This document shows positions 33,577 to 42,598 of a stretch of DNA of 55,453 nt, piece after piece. The stretch is from JAVBOW01 sp031550125 (GTDB lineage Bacteria > Bacteroidota > Bacteroidia > Bacteroidales > Rikenellaceae): positions 1-55,453 of the forward strand of contig JAVBOW010000030.1 of the NCBI GenBank assembly GCA_031550125.1, written 5' to 3'. The position numbers and the translations under genes are program-made. The notes under the pieces are model-generated. The model worked only from the letters and a program-made list of their open reading frames with translations, was not told the DNA's origin and searched no databases. Numbering within the stretch: the stretch's first letter is position 1; each line of letters begins with the position of its first letter.

Positions 33577-34697
33577 AAAAGGCGCTATTCATAGACCGCG
33601 ACGGCACCATAATAGCCGAGCCGGACGACGAACAGGTGGACAGCTTCGAAAAGTTGCGTTTCCTGCCCGGAGCCATATCGTCCCTTGCTCGCCTGGCCCG
33701 CACCGGCGAATACGAACTGGTGATGGTGACCAACCAGGACGGGTTGGGTACGGCGAGCTTCCCGGAAGAGACCTTCTGGCCCGTACACAACCTCATGCTG
33801 TCGGTGCTGGAAGGCGAGGGTGTTCGTTTCGACGACATGCTCATTGACCGCACCTTCCCGCACGAGAACGCCCCCACGCGCAAACCTGGGACAGGAATAC
33901 TGGGACGATATATGGACGGAAGCTACGATCTGGCCAACTCCTTCGTCATAGGCGACCGCCTGACCGACCTGCAACTGGCCGCCAACCTCGGCGCGAGGGG
34001 CATATTGGTGCAACCGGCCGCCAAAGGACGCGACATGGCGGCCGGATCCGGCCTGCAGGACGTCTGCGCCCTGGCGTGTGACTCATGGACGGAAATAGCC
34101 GGATTCCTGCTGTCGGAAAGCCGCTCGGTGAAGGTGGAGCGCAAAACTCGCGAGACGGAGGTAACGGTGTCGCTCGACCTCGACGGACGCGGCGAGTCGC
34201 GCATAGCCACCGGGCTGGGTTTCCTCGACCACATGCTCGACCAGATAGTACACCACGGTGGCGTCTCGCTGGAGGTGGATTGCCGCGGCGACCTGCACGT
34301 AGACCAGCACCACACTATGGAAGACGTGGCGATAACCCTGGGTGAGGCGATATACAAAGCCCTGGGATCTAAACGCGGAGCCGAGCGTTACGGCTTCGCG
34401 CTGCCTATGGACGAATCGGCGTGTGTGGCGCTGCTGGACTTCGGCGGGCGCAGCGACTTCGAATGGGACGCCGCATTCGCCTCGGAAAACGTAGGCGACG
34501 TACCCACGCAGATGTTCAGACACTTTTTCAAAAGCCTCTCCGCGTCGGCGCGGTGCAACCTGCACATAAGCGCCCGCGGCGAAAACGACCACCACAAGGC
34601 CGAGGCCATCTTCAAAGCCTTCGCGCGGGCGCTGCGAATGGCCGTACGACGTACGCCGTTCTCTTACGACCTTCCGAGCAGTAAAGGAATACTATGA
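33573..34697 (+). CDS. hisB: Bifunctional histidinol-phosphatase / imidazoleglycerol-phosphate dehydratase
   Basis: I chose ATG 33573, overlapping the hisC stop; an in-frame ATG at 33561 would add four residues. The 374-residue product has two domains. The N-terminal HAD phosphatase (nucleophile motif FIDRDGT at 6-12, VTNQDGLG) dephosphorylates histidinol phosphate. The C-terminal dehydratase (from about residue 185) has GLGFLDHMLDQIVHHG and HHTMEDV, with the second metal motif DHHKAEA. The fused form is the one found in Enterobacteria and many Bacteroidota. It overlaps hisH by ATGA. Confidence 0.96.
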   Translation: MKKALFIDRDGTIIAEPDDEQVDSFEKLRFLPGAISSLARLARTGEYELVMVTNQDGLGTASFPEETFWPVHNLMLSVLEGEGVRFDDMLIDRTFPHENAPTRKPGTGILGRYMDGSYDLANSFVIGDRLTDLQLAANLGARGILVQPAAKGRDMAAGSGLQDVCALACDSWTEIAGFLLSESRSVKVERKTRETEVTVSLDLDGRGESRIATGLGFLDHMLDQIVHHGGVSLEVDCRGDLHVDQHHTMEDVAITLGEAIYKALGSKRGAERYGFALPMDESACVALLDFGGRSDFEWDAAFASENVGDVPTQMFRHFFKSLSASARCNLHISARGENDHHKAEAIFKAFARALRMAVRRTPFSYDLPSSKGIL

Positions 34698-35278
34698 CCA
34701 CTATAATAGATTACGGCACGGGCAACCTCCGCTCGGTGGCCAATGCCCTGGCGCGATTGGGCGAGCCTTATGAGATCACGTCCGATCCGGCCGCCGTCGC
34801 GGTCGCCTCACGCGTCATACTACCCGGCGTGGGAGAGGCGTCCACAGCCATAAGATCGCTGTCGGACAGAGGGCTGGCAGAGGCGGTACGGTCGCTCAAA
34901 GCGCCCGTGCTGGGCATCTGCATAGGCATGCAGCTAATGTGCCGACGCAGCGAGGAGGGAGCGGCGGAGTGTCTCGGCATATTCGACGCCGACGTGCGGA
35001 TGCTGCGCGCAAAACCGGGGATGAAGATCCCGCATATGGGCTGGGACACGATAGAAAAGCTGTCGGGGCCTCTTTTCGACGGCATAGACAACGGAACGTA
35101 CGTATATTACGTCCACTCCTTCGCCCCGGAGCCGTCTCCTCAGGCAATAGCCGTCACCGCCTACGGGACGTATTTCACGGCGGCGCTGCAGAGCGGCAAC
35201 TTCCACGGCGTACAGTTCCACCCAGAAAAGAGCGGGGCCGCCGGGGCGCGCATACTTTCCAATTTCCTTAAGCTATGA
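34694..35278 (+). CDS. hisH: Imidazole glycerol phosphate synthase, glutaminase subunit
   Basis: This 194-residue class I glutamine amidotransferase supplies ammonia to HisF. The triad is Cys76 in LGICIGMQ, with His176 and Glu178 in VQFHPEKSG. The Pro-Gly-Val-Gly segment at 45-48 marks the oxyanion strand. It overlaps hisB and hisA by four bases on each side. Confidence 0.96.
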   Translation: MTTIIDYGTGNLRSVANALARLGEPYEITSDPAAVAVASRVILPGVGEASTAIRSLSDRGLAEAVRSLKAPVLGICIGMQLMCRRSEEGAAECLGIFDADVRMLRAKPGMKIPHMGWDTIEKLSGPLFDGIDNGTYVYYVHSFAPEPSPQAIAVTAYGTYFTAALQSGNFHGVQFHPEKSGAAGARILSNFLKL

Positions 35279-36003
35279 TACAGATAATACCCGCGATAGA
35301 CATTATGGGCGGACAATGCGTCCGGCTCACGCAGGGCGACTATGCAAAGGTGAAAAACTACGCTAAAGATCCCCTGGACGTGGCGCGCCAATACGAGCAG
35401 GCGGGCATAACGCGCCTGCATGTGGTGGACCTGGACGGAGCGCGCGAAGCCTTTCCGGCCAATCTGGGCGTGTTGGAGAAGATAGCGTCAGGCGCCAACC
35501 TCGACATACAGTACGGAGGCGGGATAAAAAACGGCCAGGCTATCCGCGCGGTCTTCGACAGCGGGGCTTACCGTGCAATTTGCGGCAGCGTGGCCGTCGT
35601 CCAGCCCTCTCTTTTCGAGGAGTGGCTCGGGGAGTTCGGCGGCGAAAGGATAATCCTCGGGGCCGACGTAAAGGACGGCCTGGTCGCCACCCACGGGTGG
35701 CAGGAAACATCGGCGCTGGGCGCGGCGGAGCTTATCGGCCGTTTCCTGCCCGCGGGGCTTCGTCAGGTCATATGCACCGACATCTCGCGCGACGGGATGC
35801 TCGCCGGGCCGGCCTTCGACCTATACGAGGAGTTGATACGGTCGTTCCCGGGCCTGGAGATGACGGCAAGCGGAGGGATAAGCAAAATGGCCGACATAGA
35901 AGAGCTGGACAGGCGCGGCGTACCCGCCGTGATAGTCGGCAAAGCGCTGTACGAGGGGAAAATAACGTTAAAGCAAATAGAAGCATGCTTGCGAAAAGGA
36001 TAA
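35275..36003 (+). CDS. hisA: ProFAR isomerase
   Basis: This 242-residue TIM-barrel enzyme opens the ribose of ProFAR to PRFAR (Amadori rearrangement). Asp9 in IPAIDIMGGQCVRL is the likely acid/base, with a second Asp in CTDISRDGML. The phosphate-binding segments GGGIKN and TASGGISK lie in the two half-barrels. Its end overlaps the start of hisF by 19 bases. Confidence 0.96.
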   Translation: MIQIIPAIDIMGGQCVRLTQGDYAKVKNYAKDPLDVARQYEQAGITRLHVVDLDGAREAFPANLGVLEKIASGANLDIQYGGGIKNGQAIRAVFDSGAYRAICGSVAVVQPSLFEEWLGEFGGERIILGADVKDGLVATHGWQETSALGAAELIGRFLPAGLRQVICTDISRDGMLAGPAFDLYEELIRSFPGLEMTASGGISKMADIEELDRRGVPAVIVGKALYEGKITLKQIEACLRKG

Positions 36004-36740
36004 TACCGTGTCTCGACGTCAAGGACGGGTCCACCGTCAAAGGCGTCAATTTCGAGGGATTGAAAAATGTGGGCGACCCGGTGGAGCTGGGCTGCAAATA
36101 CGCCGACGAAGGGGCCGACGAGCTGGTATACCTCGACATAAGCGCCTCCGGCGAGGGTCGCAAAACCTTCACCGGCCTGGTATCGCGCATAGCGGAGCGG
36201 ATAGACGTCCCATTCACCGTGGGCGGGGGCATAGGCTCGCTGGACGATGCGGCGAGGCTCCTGGATGCGGGAGCCGACAAAGTCTCCGTCAACAGCGCCG
36301 CCGTTCTCGATCCCGGCCTGATAGATCGTATAGCGGGACGCTATGGAAGCCAGTTCCTCGTGATAGCCGTCGACGCCAAGCTGTCGGGCGGCAGATGGAG
36401 GGTAACCACGCACGGCGGCAGCCGCATAACAGACAAAGAGCTGATAACATGGGCCGTAGAGGCCCAAAGCAGGGGCGCGGGAGAGATACTCTTCACCTCG
36501 ATGGATCACGACGGCACAAAGAGCGGCTATCCATGCGAAGCGTTCGCCGCCCTGGCCGACGCGCTTACGATACCCGTGATAGCCTCGGGGGGCGCGGGAA
36601 GCGTGGCCGACATAGCCCGGGTGCTGACCGAAGGTAAAGCCGACGCCGCCCTGGCCGCCAGCATATTCCATTACAACGAGATACCCATTCCCCGCCTCAA
36701 GGCCGAATTGGCCGCAATGAACATACCGGTAAGATTATGA
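35985..36740 (+). CDS. hisF: Imidazole glycerol phosphate synthase, cyclase subunit
   Basis: The start is the ATG at 35985 (MLAKRIIPCLDVKDG), inside the end of hisA; the longer upstream frame is shadow. This 251-residue TIM barrel partners HisH to form imidazole glycerol phosphate and AICAR from PRFAR. Catalytic Asp11 in CLDVKDG and the second Asp in AVDAKLSGG are present, as are the phosphate loops GGGIGS and ASGGAGS. It overlaps hisI by ATGA. Confidence 0.96.
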   Translation: MLAKRIIPCLDVKDGSTVKGVNFEGLKNVGDPVELGCKYADEGADELVYLDISASGEGRKTFTGLVSRIAERIDVPFTVGGGIGSLDDAARLLDAGADKVSVNSAAVLDPGLIDRIAGRYGSQFLVIAVDAKLSGGRWRVTTHGGSRITDKELITWAVEAQSRGAGEILFTSMDHDGTKSGYPCEAFAALADALTIPVIASGGAGSVADIARVLTEGKADAALAASIFHYNEIPIPRLKAELAAMNIPVRL

Positions 36741-37342
36741 CAGACTTCAAAGACCTGGACGCCTCCAAAGACACCGGAGGGCTGATCCCCGCCATAATAC
36801 AGGACGCGCGTACGCTGGCCGTCCTGATGTTGGGCTACATGAACGCAGAGGCATACGCCCGCACCGTAGAGACGGGCCGCGTAACCTTCTTCAGCCGCAA
36901 AAGGCAAACCATATGGACTAAAGGAGAGACGAGCGGCAACTTCCTCGAAGTGGTGGATATACAGGCCGACTGCGACAGCGACACCTTGCTCATAACGGCC
37001 AACCCCGCAGGTCCCGTATGCCACACCGGCGCTCAGACTTGTTTCGGCCCGGACAGTAACGCAGGATTCATACGCCGCCTGGAGGGAGTGATACAGGAGC
37101 GGCGCAAGACTATGCCCGAGGGTTCGTACACCACCAAACTATTCAACGCCGGCGTAAACAAAATAGCCCAGAAGGTGGGCGAAGAGGCCGTGGAAACGGT
37201 AATAGAGGCCGTGGCCGGGAATCGCGGCGCGATGCTCTACGAAGCGTCGGACCTCATATACCACCTGCTCGTGCTGCTCGAATCCCAGAACTGTTCGATA
37301 GCCGACCTGGAAAACGAACTGGCCGCCAGGCATAAAAAATAA
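36737..37342 (+). CDS. hisI: Bifunctional phosphoribosyl-AMP cyclohydrolase / phosphoribosyl-ATP pyrophosphatase
   Basis: This 201-residue fusion (HisIE) performs the second and third pathway steps. The cyclohydrolase half has MLGYMNAEAY, RVTFFSRKRQTIWTKGETSGN and metal ligands in DIQADCDSDTLL and the C-H segment VCHTGAQTCF. The pyrophosphatase half (from about 110) has KKVGEEA-like QKVGEEAVETVIEA and SDLIYHLLVLL. It is the last gene of the complete hisGDCBHAFI operon; no terminator is obvious before the convergent nfo gene 38 bp away. Confidence 0.95.
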   Translation: MTDFKDLDASKDTGGLIPAIIQDARTLAVLMLGYMNAEAYARTVETGRVTFFSRKRQTIWTKGETSGNFLEVVDIQADCDSDTLLITANPAGPVCHTGAQTCFGPDSNAGFIRRLEGVIQERRKTMPEGSYTTKLFNAGVNKIAQKVGEEAVETVIEAVAGNRGAMLYEASDLIYHLLVLLESQNCSIADLENELAARHKK

Positions 37343-37380
37343 GGCAGGCCGCGCGTACCCGCAAGACGACGCAAACGGGC

Positions 37381-38226
37381 CTACTCGGACGCAAACCGGT
37401 AAAGCTCCGCTATCTCATCTTTCCAACGGGTTTCGTCCGGGGTTTCGAGGATCAGGGGAATGTCGTCGAAAGCCGGGTTGCGGGCGATGTAGCGGAACAC
37501 CCCGGTGCCGAGGGTTCCGTGACCCAGGCTGGAGTGGCGATCGACATGGCTTCCCTCGCCTTTCATACTGTCGTTCAGGTGCATTCCCCGCAGGTAACGC
37601 ATACCTACGATCCTGTCGAATTCGGCGAACGTCTTCCGGCACGCCTCCTCTGTCCGCAGATCGTAACCCGCGGCGTAGGCGTGGCAGGTGTCTATGCACA
37701 CCCCAACCCTCGTCTTGTCCTCTACTTTGGATATTATATAGGCGAGGTGTTCGAACGCGAAACCCACGTTCGATCCCTGCCCCGCCGTATTCTCTATTAC
37801 GGCGCAGACGCCCTGCGTACGGTCGAGGGCCATGTTAACCGATTCGGCTATCAGGTCGAGGCACTTTTCGGGCGGTATCTGACCCAGGTGCGAACCGGGA
37901 TGGAAATTCAGGCGATCAAGGCCCAGCTGCCGACAGCGGGCCATCTCGTCGAAAAACGCCTCGCGCGATTTTTCCAGCGCGCCGGACTCGGGATGTCCCA
38001 GGTTTATAAGGTAGCTGTCGTGCGGCAGGATGTGGCGCGGTTCGAAACCCAGCCGGGCGCAATTCTCCTTGAACGCCGCGACGGAGCGTTCGCTCAACGG
38101 CGGGGCGTTCCACTGCCTCTGGTTTTTGGTAAACAGCGCAAAGGCGCGTGCGCCTATGGCCGCCGCGTTTACGGGGGCGTTCTCCACCCCTCCCGACGCG
38201 CTGACGTGTACTCCGAAGTATTTCAT
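37381..38226 (-). CDS. nfo: Deoxyribonuclease IV (endonuclease IV)
   Basis: This 281-residue zinc enzyme cuts DNA 5' of abasic sites in base excision repair. The start at 38226 (MKYFGVHVSASGGVENAP) fits the family; the open frame continues far upstream but is not conserved. Metal-ligand motifs are visible: GVHVSASGG, LNFHPGSHLG, VIENTAGQGSNVG, CIDTCHAYAAGYD, HLNDSM and the DRHSSLGHGTLG segment. It has a divergent promoter shared with the next gene. Confidence 0.95.
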   Translation of the reverse strand: MKYFGVHVSASGGVENAPVNAAAIGARAFALFTKNQRQWNAPPLSERSVAAFKENCARLGFEPRHILPHDSYLINLGHPESGALEKSREAFFDEMARCRQLGLDRLNFHPGSHLGQIPPEKCLDLIAESVNMALDRTQGVCAVIENTAGQGSNVGFAFEHLAYIISKVEDKTRVGVCIDTCHAYAAGYDLRTEEACRKTFAEFDRIVGMRYLRGMHLNDSMKGEGSHVDRHSSLGHGTLGTGVFRYIARNPAFDDIPLILETPDETRWKDEIAELYRFASE

Positions 38227-38243
38227 GGCTGTAAAATTTAGAA

Positions 38244-38274
38244 CAAAACTATAAATTTTGGCTATCTTTGCAAA
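38244..38274 (-). promoter_or_regulatory. nfo promoter
   Basis: On the minus strand TTTG (38274-38271), a 19-bp spacer and TAGTTTTG (38251-38244) match the consensus exactly. The predicted start site is about 10 bases upstream of the nfo ATG. Confidence 0.75.
38263..38270 (+). promoter_or_regulatory. -7 element for the DUF3078 gene
   Basis: TATCTTTG matches TAnnTTTG on the plus strand and lies inside the spacer of the nfo promoter. No good -33 is seen at 19 bp, so this is weaker. Confidence 0.4.
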
Positions 38275-38371
38275 TCTCAATCCGTCGCAGTCCGACGTAA
38301 TGACTCGCGACGCGTGGCAAAAAGCATTAATGTTAAATGGGTTTTTACGTCGAACCCACGTTAACCGAGAA

Positions 38372-39340
38372 ATGAAGAAGCTCGTTTTACTATCCCTGCT
38401 CCTAAGCGTGTCGGCCGCGGCGCGCGCCCAGTTCACCATCCCCACTACCGAGCCGGAAAAGATGCAGGTGATCATACCCGTCGACTCGTTACGCAGCGCC
38501 ACATTCAACAACGAATATTTCAGCAGGGCGCGCTGGCAGGCCGAGCGCCGTGCGCTGCGCAAAGAGCGCAACACGGTGGAACTAAACGCCAACCTGGCGG
38601 CCACACAAACCCAATTCGTCAACTGGCAGGGCGGCGGCGAGAACACATTCTCGGCCCGCTCCACAGTCTATTTCTTCCACCGCTACAAGCGCAACGTATT
38701 CAATTTCGAGTATCGCATAGACGCCCGATACGGGATGAATTACATAGACGACAAGCTGTTCAAGAATGAGGACGAATTCAAAATCAATGCCATTTCGTCG
38801 TGGAAAATGCAGCGCAACTGGTCTTACGCCGCAAGCACCAACCTGCGCAGCCAGTTCAGCGTGGGGCGCAAATCACGTACGGACGACACTAAGGTATCGA
38901 ATTTCATGGCTCCCGGATTTTTCGACATAGCGGTAGGTTTCAACTACAAGAAAGACAAATCGCCTTGGAACATAACGCTCTCGCCCATAGGCGGCAACAT
39001 CACCACGGTGTTGGACGACGACCTGAGGAAGAGAGGGATCAACGGAGTGCCGAAAGGCGACAAGACCAAAGGACAGCTCGGTCCGTCCGTGCGCATATTC
39101 TTCGACAGGGAGTTCGGAAAGACCAAAGCCCTGCGTTACCGGGCCAACCTGTACTCGTTCTCCAACATAAAGACCGCCCCCACGGTGCTGTTCGAGAACA
39201 CGGTCGATATCAAAGCCACCAAATACCTTACCACAACCCTCTACGGCCGGCTGTATTACGACAAATACTCCGGCACCACCGAGCCGCAATACAACTACTC
39301 AGTCAGCGTAGGTCTCTCATACCGTTTCAAGAACAAATAA
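38372..39340 (+). CDS. DUF3078 family outer-membrane-type protein
   Basis: The start at 38372 (MKKLVLLSLLLSVSAAARAQ) gives a clear signal peptide ending ARA-Q; the frame open from 38258 is not used. The 322-residue mature-type protein begins with conserved NFVNWQGGGENTFSARSTVYF-like sequence (FVNWQGGGENTFS near residue 87) and then has alternating aromatic/hydrophobic strands to the C-terminal YSVSVGLSYRFKNK, typical of a beta-barrel ending in aromatic residues. DUF3078 proteins are of unknown function. It lies 40 bp upstream of an S41 protease gene and probably forms an operon with it. Confidence 0.88.
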   Translation: MKKLVLLSLLLSVSAAARAQFTIPTTEPEKMQVIIPVDSLRSATFNNEYFSRARWQAERRALRKERNTVELNANLAATQTQFVNWQGGGENTFSARSTVYFFHRYKRNVFNFEYRIDARYGMNYIDDKLFKNEDEFKINAISSWKMQRNWSYAASTNLRSQFSVGRKSRTDDTKVSNFMAPGFFDIAVGFNYKKDKSPWNITLSPIGGNITTVLDDDLRKRGINGVPKGDKTKGQLGPSVRIFFDREFGKTKALRYRANLYSFSNIKTAPTVLFENTVDIKATKYLTTTLYGRLYYDKYSGTTEPQYNYSVSVGLSYRFKNK

Positions 39341-39380
39341 CGGCACGGAGATTGCCGGCATCCAATTCAAAACGACTAAT

Positions 39381-40991
39381 ATGCACAGGAATAAAAGGCT
39401 CTACATCCTCATGCCGCTGCTTCTGGCCGCCGCCATGACGGCGGGCGTCTTCGTGGGACGCTACACCAACGTGTCCGACCGTTTCGCCAGGCGCGACGCA
39501 TCGCAGGGGGCAATGCTCAACAACAAACTGGTTTACACCCTGTCCCTGATAGACAAGATGTACGTCGACCCGGTCGGGATCGACACGCTCGGCGAGAGCG
39601 TGCTGCCCGAATTGCTGGCCAGGCTCGACCCCCACTCGGTCTACATCCCTCCCTCCGAGGCCGAAGAGGCCAACGAAACCATCGACGGCCATTTCGACGG
39701 GGTGGGCATAATGTTCAACATGATAACCGACACGGTGATCGTCCTGAATGTGATACCCGGCGGGCCGAGCGACAAGGCCGGGGTATTGAACGGCGACCGC
39801 ATAATAAAAATAAACGACTCGATAGTGGCGGGACGCAAGGTCAACCAGGACAACGTTGTGAAAATGCTGCGCGGCAAACGCGGCACCAAAGTGACCCTGG
39901 CCATCGAGCGGGCGGGAATAAGCCAGCTCGTACCCGTAACGGTCGAGCGCGGGGTGATCCCCATCAAGAGCGTAGACGTGGCCTTCATGGAGGAACCCGG
40001 ATGCGCCTATATTAAACTGTCGGCCTTCTCCCGCACATCCTACAAAGAGATCATGGAGGCCCTCGGGCGGCTCAAGGGCGAGGGCATGGAGCGATTGATA
40101 CTCGACCTGCGCGGCAATACCGGCGGATTTCTCGATCAGGCCATAGTCATTGCCAACGAGTTCCTGCCCGACGGCGATATGATAGTCTATACGCTCGACC
40201 GCAACAAACACCGCACCGAAGAGTTCAGCCAGGGGGGCGGATTCACCGACCTGCCGCTGGCCGTGCTGATAGACGAGGGCAGCGCCTCGTCGAGCGAGAT
40301 ACTCGCGGGGGCGCTTCAGGACAACGACCGCGGGATAATACTCGGCCGACGCTCGTTCGGCAAAGGGCTGGTGCAGGAGCAGATACCTTTCCGCGACGGA
40401 TCGGCCATACGCCTCACCGTGTCGCGATACTACACGCCCGCGGGACGCTCCATACAAAAACCTTACGTAAACGGCGCGGCGGAATACGCCGAAGATCTGA
40501 CGAAACGCTACATGCACAGCGAATTCTTCTCGGCCGACAGCATCAAATTCGCCGACTCGCTGCGCTTCACCACCAAAGGCGGGCGTACGGTGTACGGCGG
40601 GGGAGGCATCATGCCCGACATATTCATCCCGCTCGACACCACGGAGATGACGCCGTATTATTTCGAAGTTTCGGGGCGCAACATACTCTACCGGTACACC
40701 CTCGAATACAGCGACCGCCACCGCGCGCACCTTAAAGAGATAACCTTTCTGGCCGAATTGGACAAGATGCTTCCCGGCGACGACAAATTGCTGGCCGATT
40801 TCGTATCCTACGCCGCCGCCCGCGGCGTGACCCCAGACCGCAGGCAAATAGAGAAATCGCGGCGGCTGATCATTGCACAGTTAAAAGCGCTCATAGGGAG
40901 GAACACGTCGCTCGAGAACGTGGCCCTGTACCACTACCTGAATCCCGTCGATCCGGTAATAACCAAAGCTATGGAGATGCTGCGGCACTGA
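39381..40991 (+). CDS. S41 family carboxyl-terminal processing protease
   Basis: This 536-residue protease has an N-terminal membrane anchor/signal (LYILMPLLLAAAMTAGVFVG), a PDZ domain (about 100-190, with IPGGPSDKAGVLNGDRI) and the S41 catalytic core. The Ser/Lys dyad is likely Ser303 in EGSASSSE and Lys328 in SFGKGLVQEQ. The LDLRGNTGG segment (241-249) is the usual core motif. The C-terminal extension of about 170 residues is typical of Bacteroidota CtpA homologues. It probably acts in the periplasm on protein C-termini; the target is unknown. Confidence 0.93.
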   Translation: MHRNKRLYILMPLLLAAAMTAGVFVGRYTNVSDRFARRDASQGAMLNNKLVYTLSLIDKMYVDPVGIDTLGESVLPELLARLDPHSVYIPPSEAEEANETIDGHFDGVGIMFNMITDTVIVLNVIPGGPSDKAGVLNGDRIIKINDSIVAGRKVNQDNVVKMLRGKRGTKVTLAIERAGISQLVPVTVERGVIPIKSVDVAFMEEPGCAYIKLSAFSRTSYKEIMEALGRLKGEGMERLILDLRGNTGGFLDQAIVIANEFLPDGDMIVYTLDRNKHRTEEFSQGGGFTDLPLAVLIDEGSASSSEILAGALQDNDRGIILGRRSFGKGLVQEQIPFRDGSAIRLTVSRYYTPAGRSIQKPYVNGAAEYAEDLTKRYMHSEFFSADSIKFADSLRFTTKGGRTVYGGGGIMPDIFIPLDTTEMTPYYFEVSGRNILYRYTLEYSDRHRAHLKEITFLAELDKMLPGDDKLLADFVSYAAARGVTPDRRQIEKSRRLIIAQLKALIGRNTSLENVALYHYLNPVDPVITKAMEMLRH

Positions 40992-41009
40992 CGCCGCACC
41001 CGAAACGCC

Positions 41010-41055
41010 GATCCGCCCCGGCGGTGTGCCTGAAAGCACACCGCCGGGGCGGATC
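41010..41055. terminator. 20-bp perfect inverted repeat between convergent genes
   Basis: Arms 41010-41029 and 41036-41055 pair perfectly around a 6-base loop, with a very GC-rich stem. It lies between the S41 protease (+) and deoC (-), so it probably ends both transcripts, although neither side has an immediate T-tract. A smaller hairpin TGCGGC/GCCGCA (40981-40998) covers the protease stop codon. Confidence 0.6.
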
Positions 41056-41194
41056 GCATATGTAATTTACGCGGGTTCCGTTTAACGAACGCACCTGTAT
41101 GAAGAATAAGTTGGCGCTAAGATGCGCGGCGCATTACGGCAACGACGCTGTGTACAGCCAACACACAATTGACGCAGGCACTGAAACCCTCTAC

Positions 41195-42073
41195 CTAAAA
41201 GTACTTGGTCTCTTTGCCTGTTATTGCAGACAAAAGGTTGTTGGCCAACGAACTGGCGCCTATCCTGAAGAGTGCCGGCGTTAACCATTCCCGACCGAGT
41301 ATCCGCTGCACTATGGTGTAATACAGAGCCGCGTCCTCTGCCGTAGCCACGCCTCCGGCGGCCTTGAAGCCCACCTTGCGACCCGTAAGTTCATAATGGC
41401 GGCGTATGGCGGCGCACATGACGGCGGCGGCCTGCGGCGTAGCCGCGACGGGGATCTTGCCCGTCGACGTCTTGACGTAGTCGCCTCCGGCGAGCATAGC
41501 CAGCGCCGAGGCTTTGTATATCAATTCAGGCGTCTCGAGCGCGCCTGACTCGATGATGACTTTCAGCACCACATCGGGACCTACCTCCTCTTTGAGGATG
41601 CGTATCTCCTCAGCCATACGGCCGTAATCGCCCGTGAGCATCTGGCCCAGGTTGATGACGATATCTATCTCGTCTGCGCCGTTCTCGACGGCCATGGCCG
41701 TTTCGAGGACTTTCACCTCGGTGTAGGTCTGTGACGAGGGGAAGCCGCCCGCAACGCTCGTAATGGCTATGTCGCTTTCCCCCAGCGCAAGGCCGACAAC
41801 CTCAACCATTGAAGGATAGACGCATATGGACGCCACATTGGGGATACCGGGAAAATGGTTATGGAAATCCGCCGCCTTACGCGTAAACACGTCTATGCGG
41901 GGATCTGAATCGGTCCCGTTGAGAGAGGTAAGGTCTATACAGCTGTAACACAATTTATAAACATCCTCCGTGCGATTGGCGGACGCGGCCTGGCGCGCCT
42001 CCTCCACCGTCCGTTCGACCTGTTCGGGCGACGGGGAATCGCCGTATTGCAGTAAAAGCTGATTGTAATCCAT
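41195..42073 (-). CDS. deoC: Deoxyribose-phosphate aldolase
   Basis: This 292-residue TIM-barrel aldolase splits 2-deoxyribose-5-phosphate to glyceraldehyde-3-phosphate and acetaldehyde. The Schiff-base lysine is Lys201 in YVKTSTGK; LKVIIESG (170-177) and VGFKAAGGVATAEDA (second lysine) are present. It is longer than E. coli DeoC at the N-terminus, as in the Bacteroidota subgroup. It may share a transcript with the genes upstream on the minus strand, 48 bp away. Confidence 0.96.
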   Translation of the reverse strand: MDYNQLLLQYGDSPSPEQVERTVEEARQAASANRTEDVYKLCYSCIDLTSLNGTDSDPRIDVFTRKAADFHNHFPGIPNVASICVYPSMVEVVGLALGESDIAITSVAGGFPSSQTYTEVKVLETAMAVENGADEIDIVINLGQMLTGDYGRMAEEIRILKEEVGPDVVLKVIIESGALETPELIYKASALAMLAGGDYVKTSTGKIPVAATPQAAAVMCAAIRRHYELTGRKVGFKAAGGVATAEDAALYYTIVQRILGREWLTPALFRIGASSLANNLLSAITGKETKYF

Positions 42074-42121
42074 AAACGTATGTTTTATAGGGATGCGAGT
42101 CCCCGGAATTGCCTGAATTAT

Positions 42122-42598
42122 TCAACGTATGCGGTCCATGGAGCGCACCAGCGCCTCATCCCTGACTATTCCCCTAAGAGCCAGCCACATGAACATCAGC
42201 GACACCAAGGGAAATACGTCGGGCAGGGAAAATACCACCGACCCGTCGCCGAAACCTTCCACGGCTTCGCGTGTCATCCAGAGGTAATAACCCACCATGA
42301 CCTGCGCCCCGGCCATGATCACAAGCCCGGCATAGCATAGCCTTATCTGCACCATCCGGCGCTTGAAAAAGAATACCGTAACCAACGGCAGCACGGCGCA
42401 AAGGCACAGCAGGATGCCCATATAGTTGGCCGAAGCGCCGTAATGCACCGTCCCGTCGGCATCGGCGCTGCGCAGGCCGAAAGCCATGAGCTGCACCTGC
42501 TGCCCGTCGCCGGTTATGGCGGCCAGCGGCAGCAGTACGGTGAGCGACATGAGTATGGCCGCCAGCAGAAGGTATAATGTCTGAATCCTCTGGATCAT
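42122..42598 (-). CDS. DUF4293 family membrane protein
   Basis: This 158-residue protein begins MIQRIQTLYLLLAAILMSL, the hallmark start of DUF4293, with four predicted membrane helices (about 7-27, 58-76, 86-106, 126-144) and a soluble loop after the first. The function is unknown and the family is restricted mainly to Bacteroidota. Its ATG overlaps the stop of the upstream glycosyltransferase (ATGA). Confidence 0.88.
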   Translation of the reverse strand: MIQRIQTLYLLLAAILMSLTVLLPLAAITGDGQQVQLMAFGLRSADADGTVHYGASANYMGILLCLCAVLPLVTVFFFKRRMVQIRLCYAGLVIMAGAQVMVGYYLWMTREAVEGFGDGSVVFSLPDVFPLVSLMFMWLALRGIVRDEALVRSMDRIR

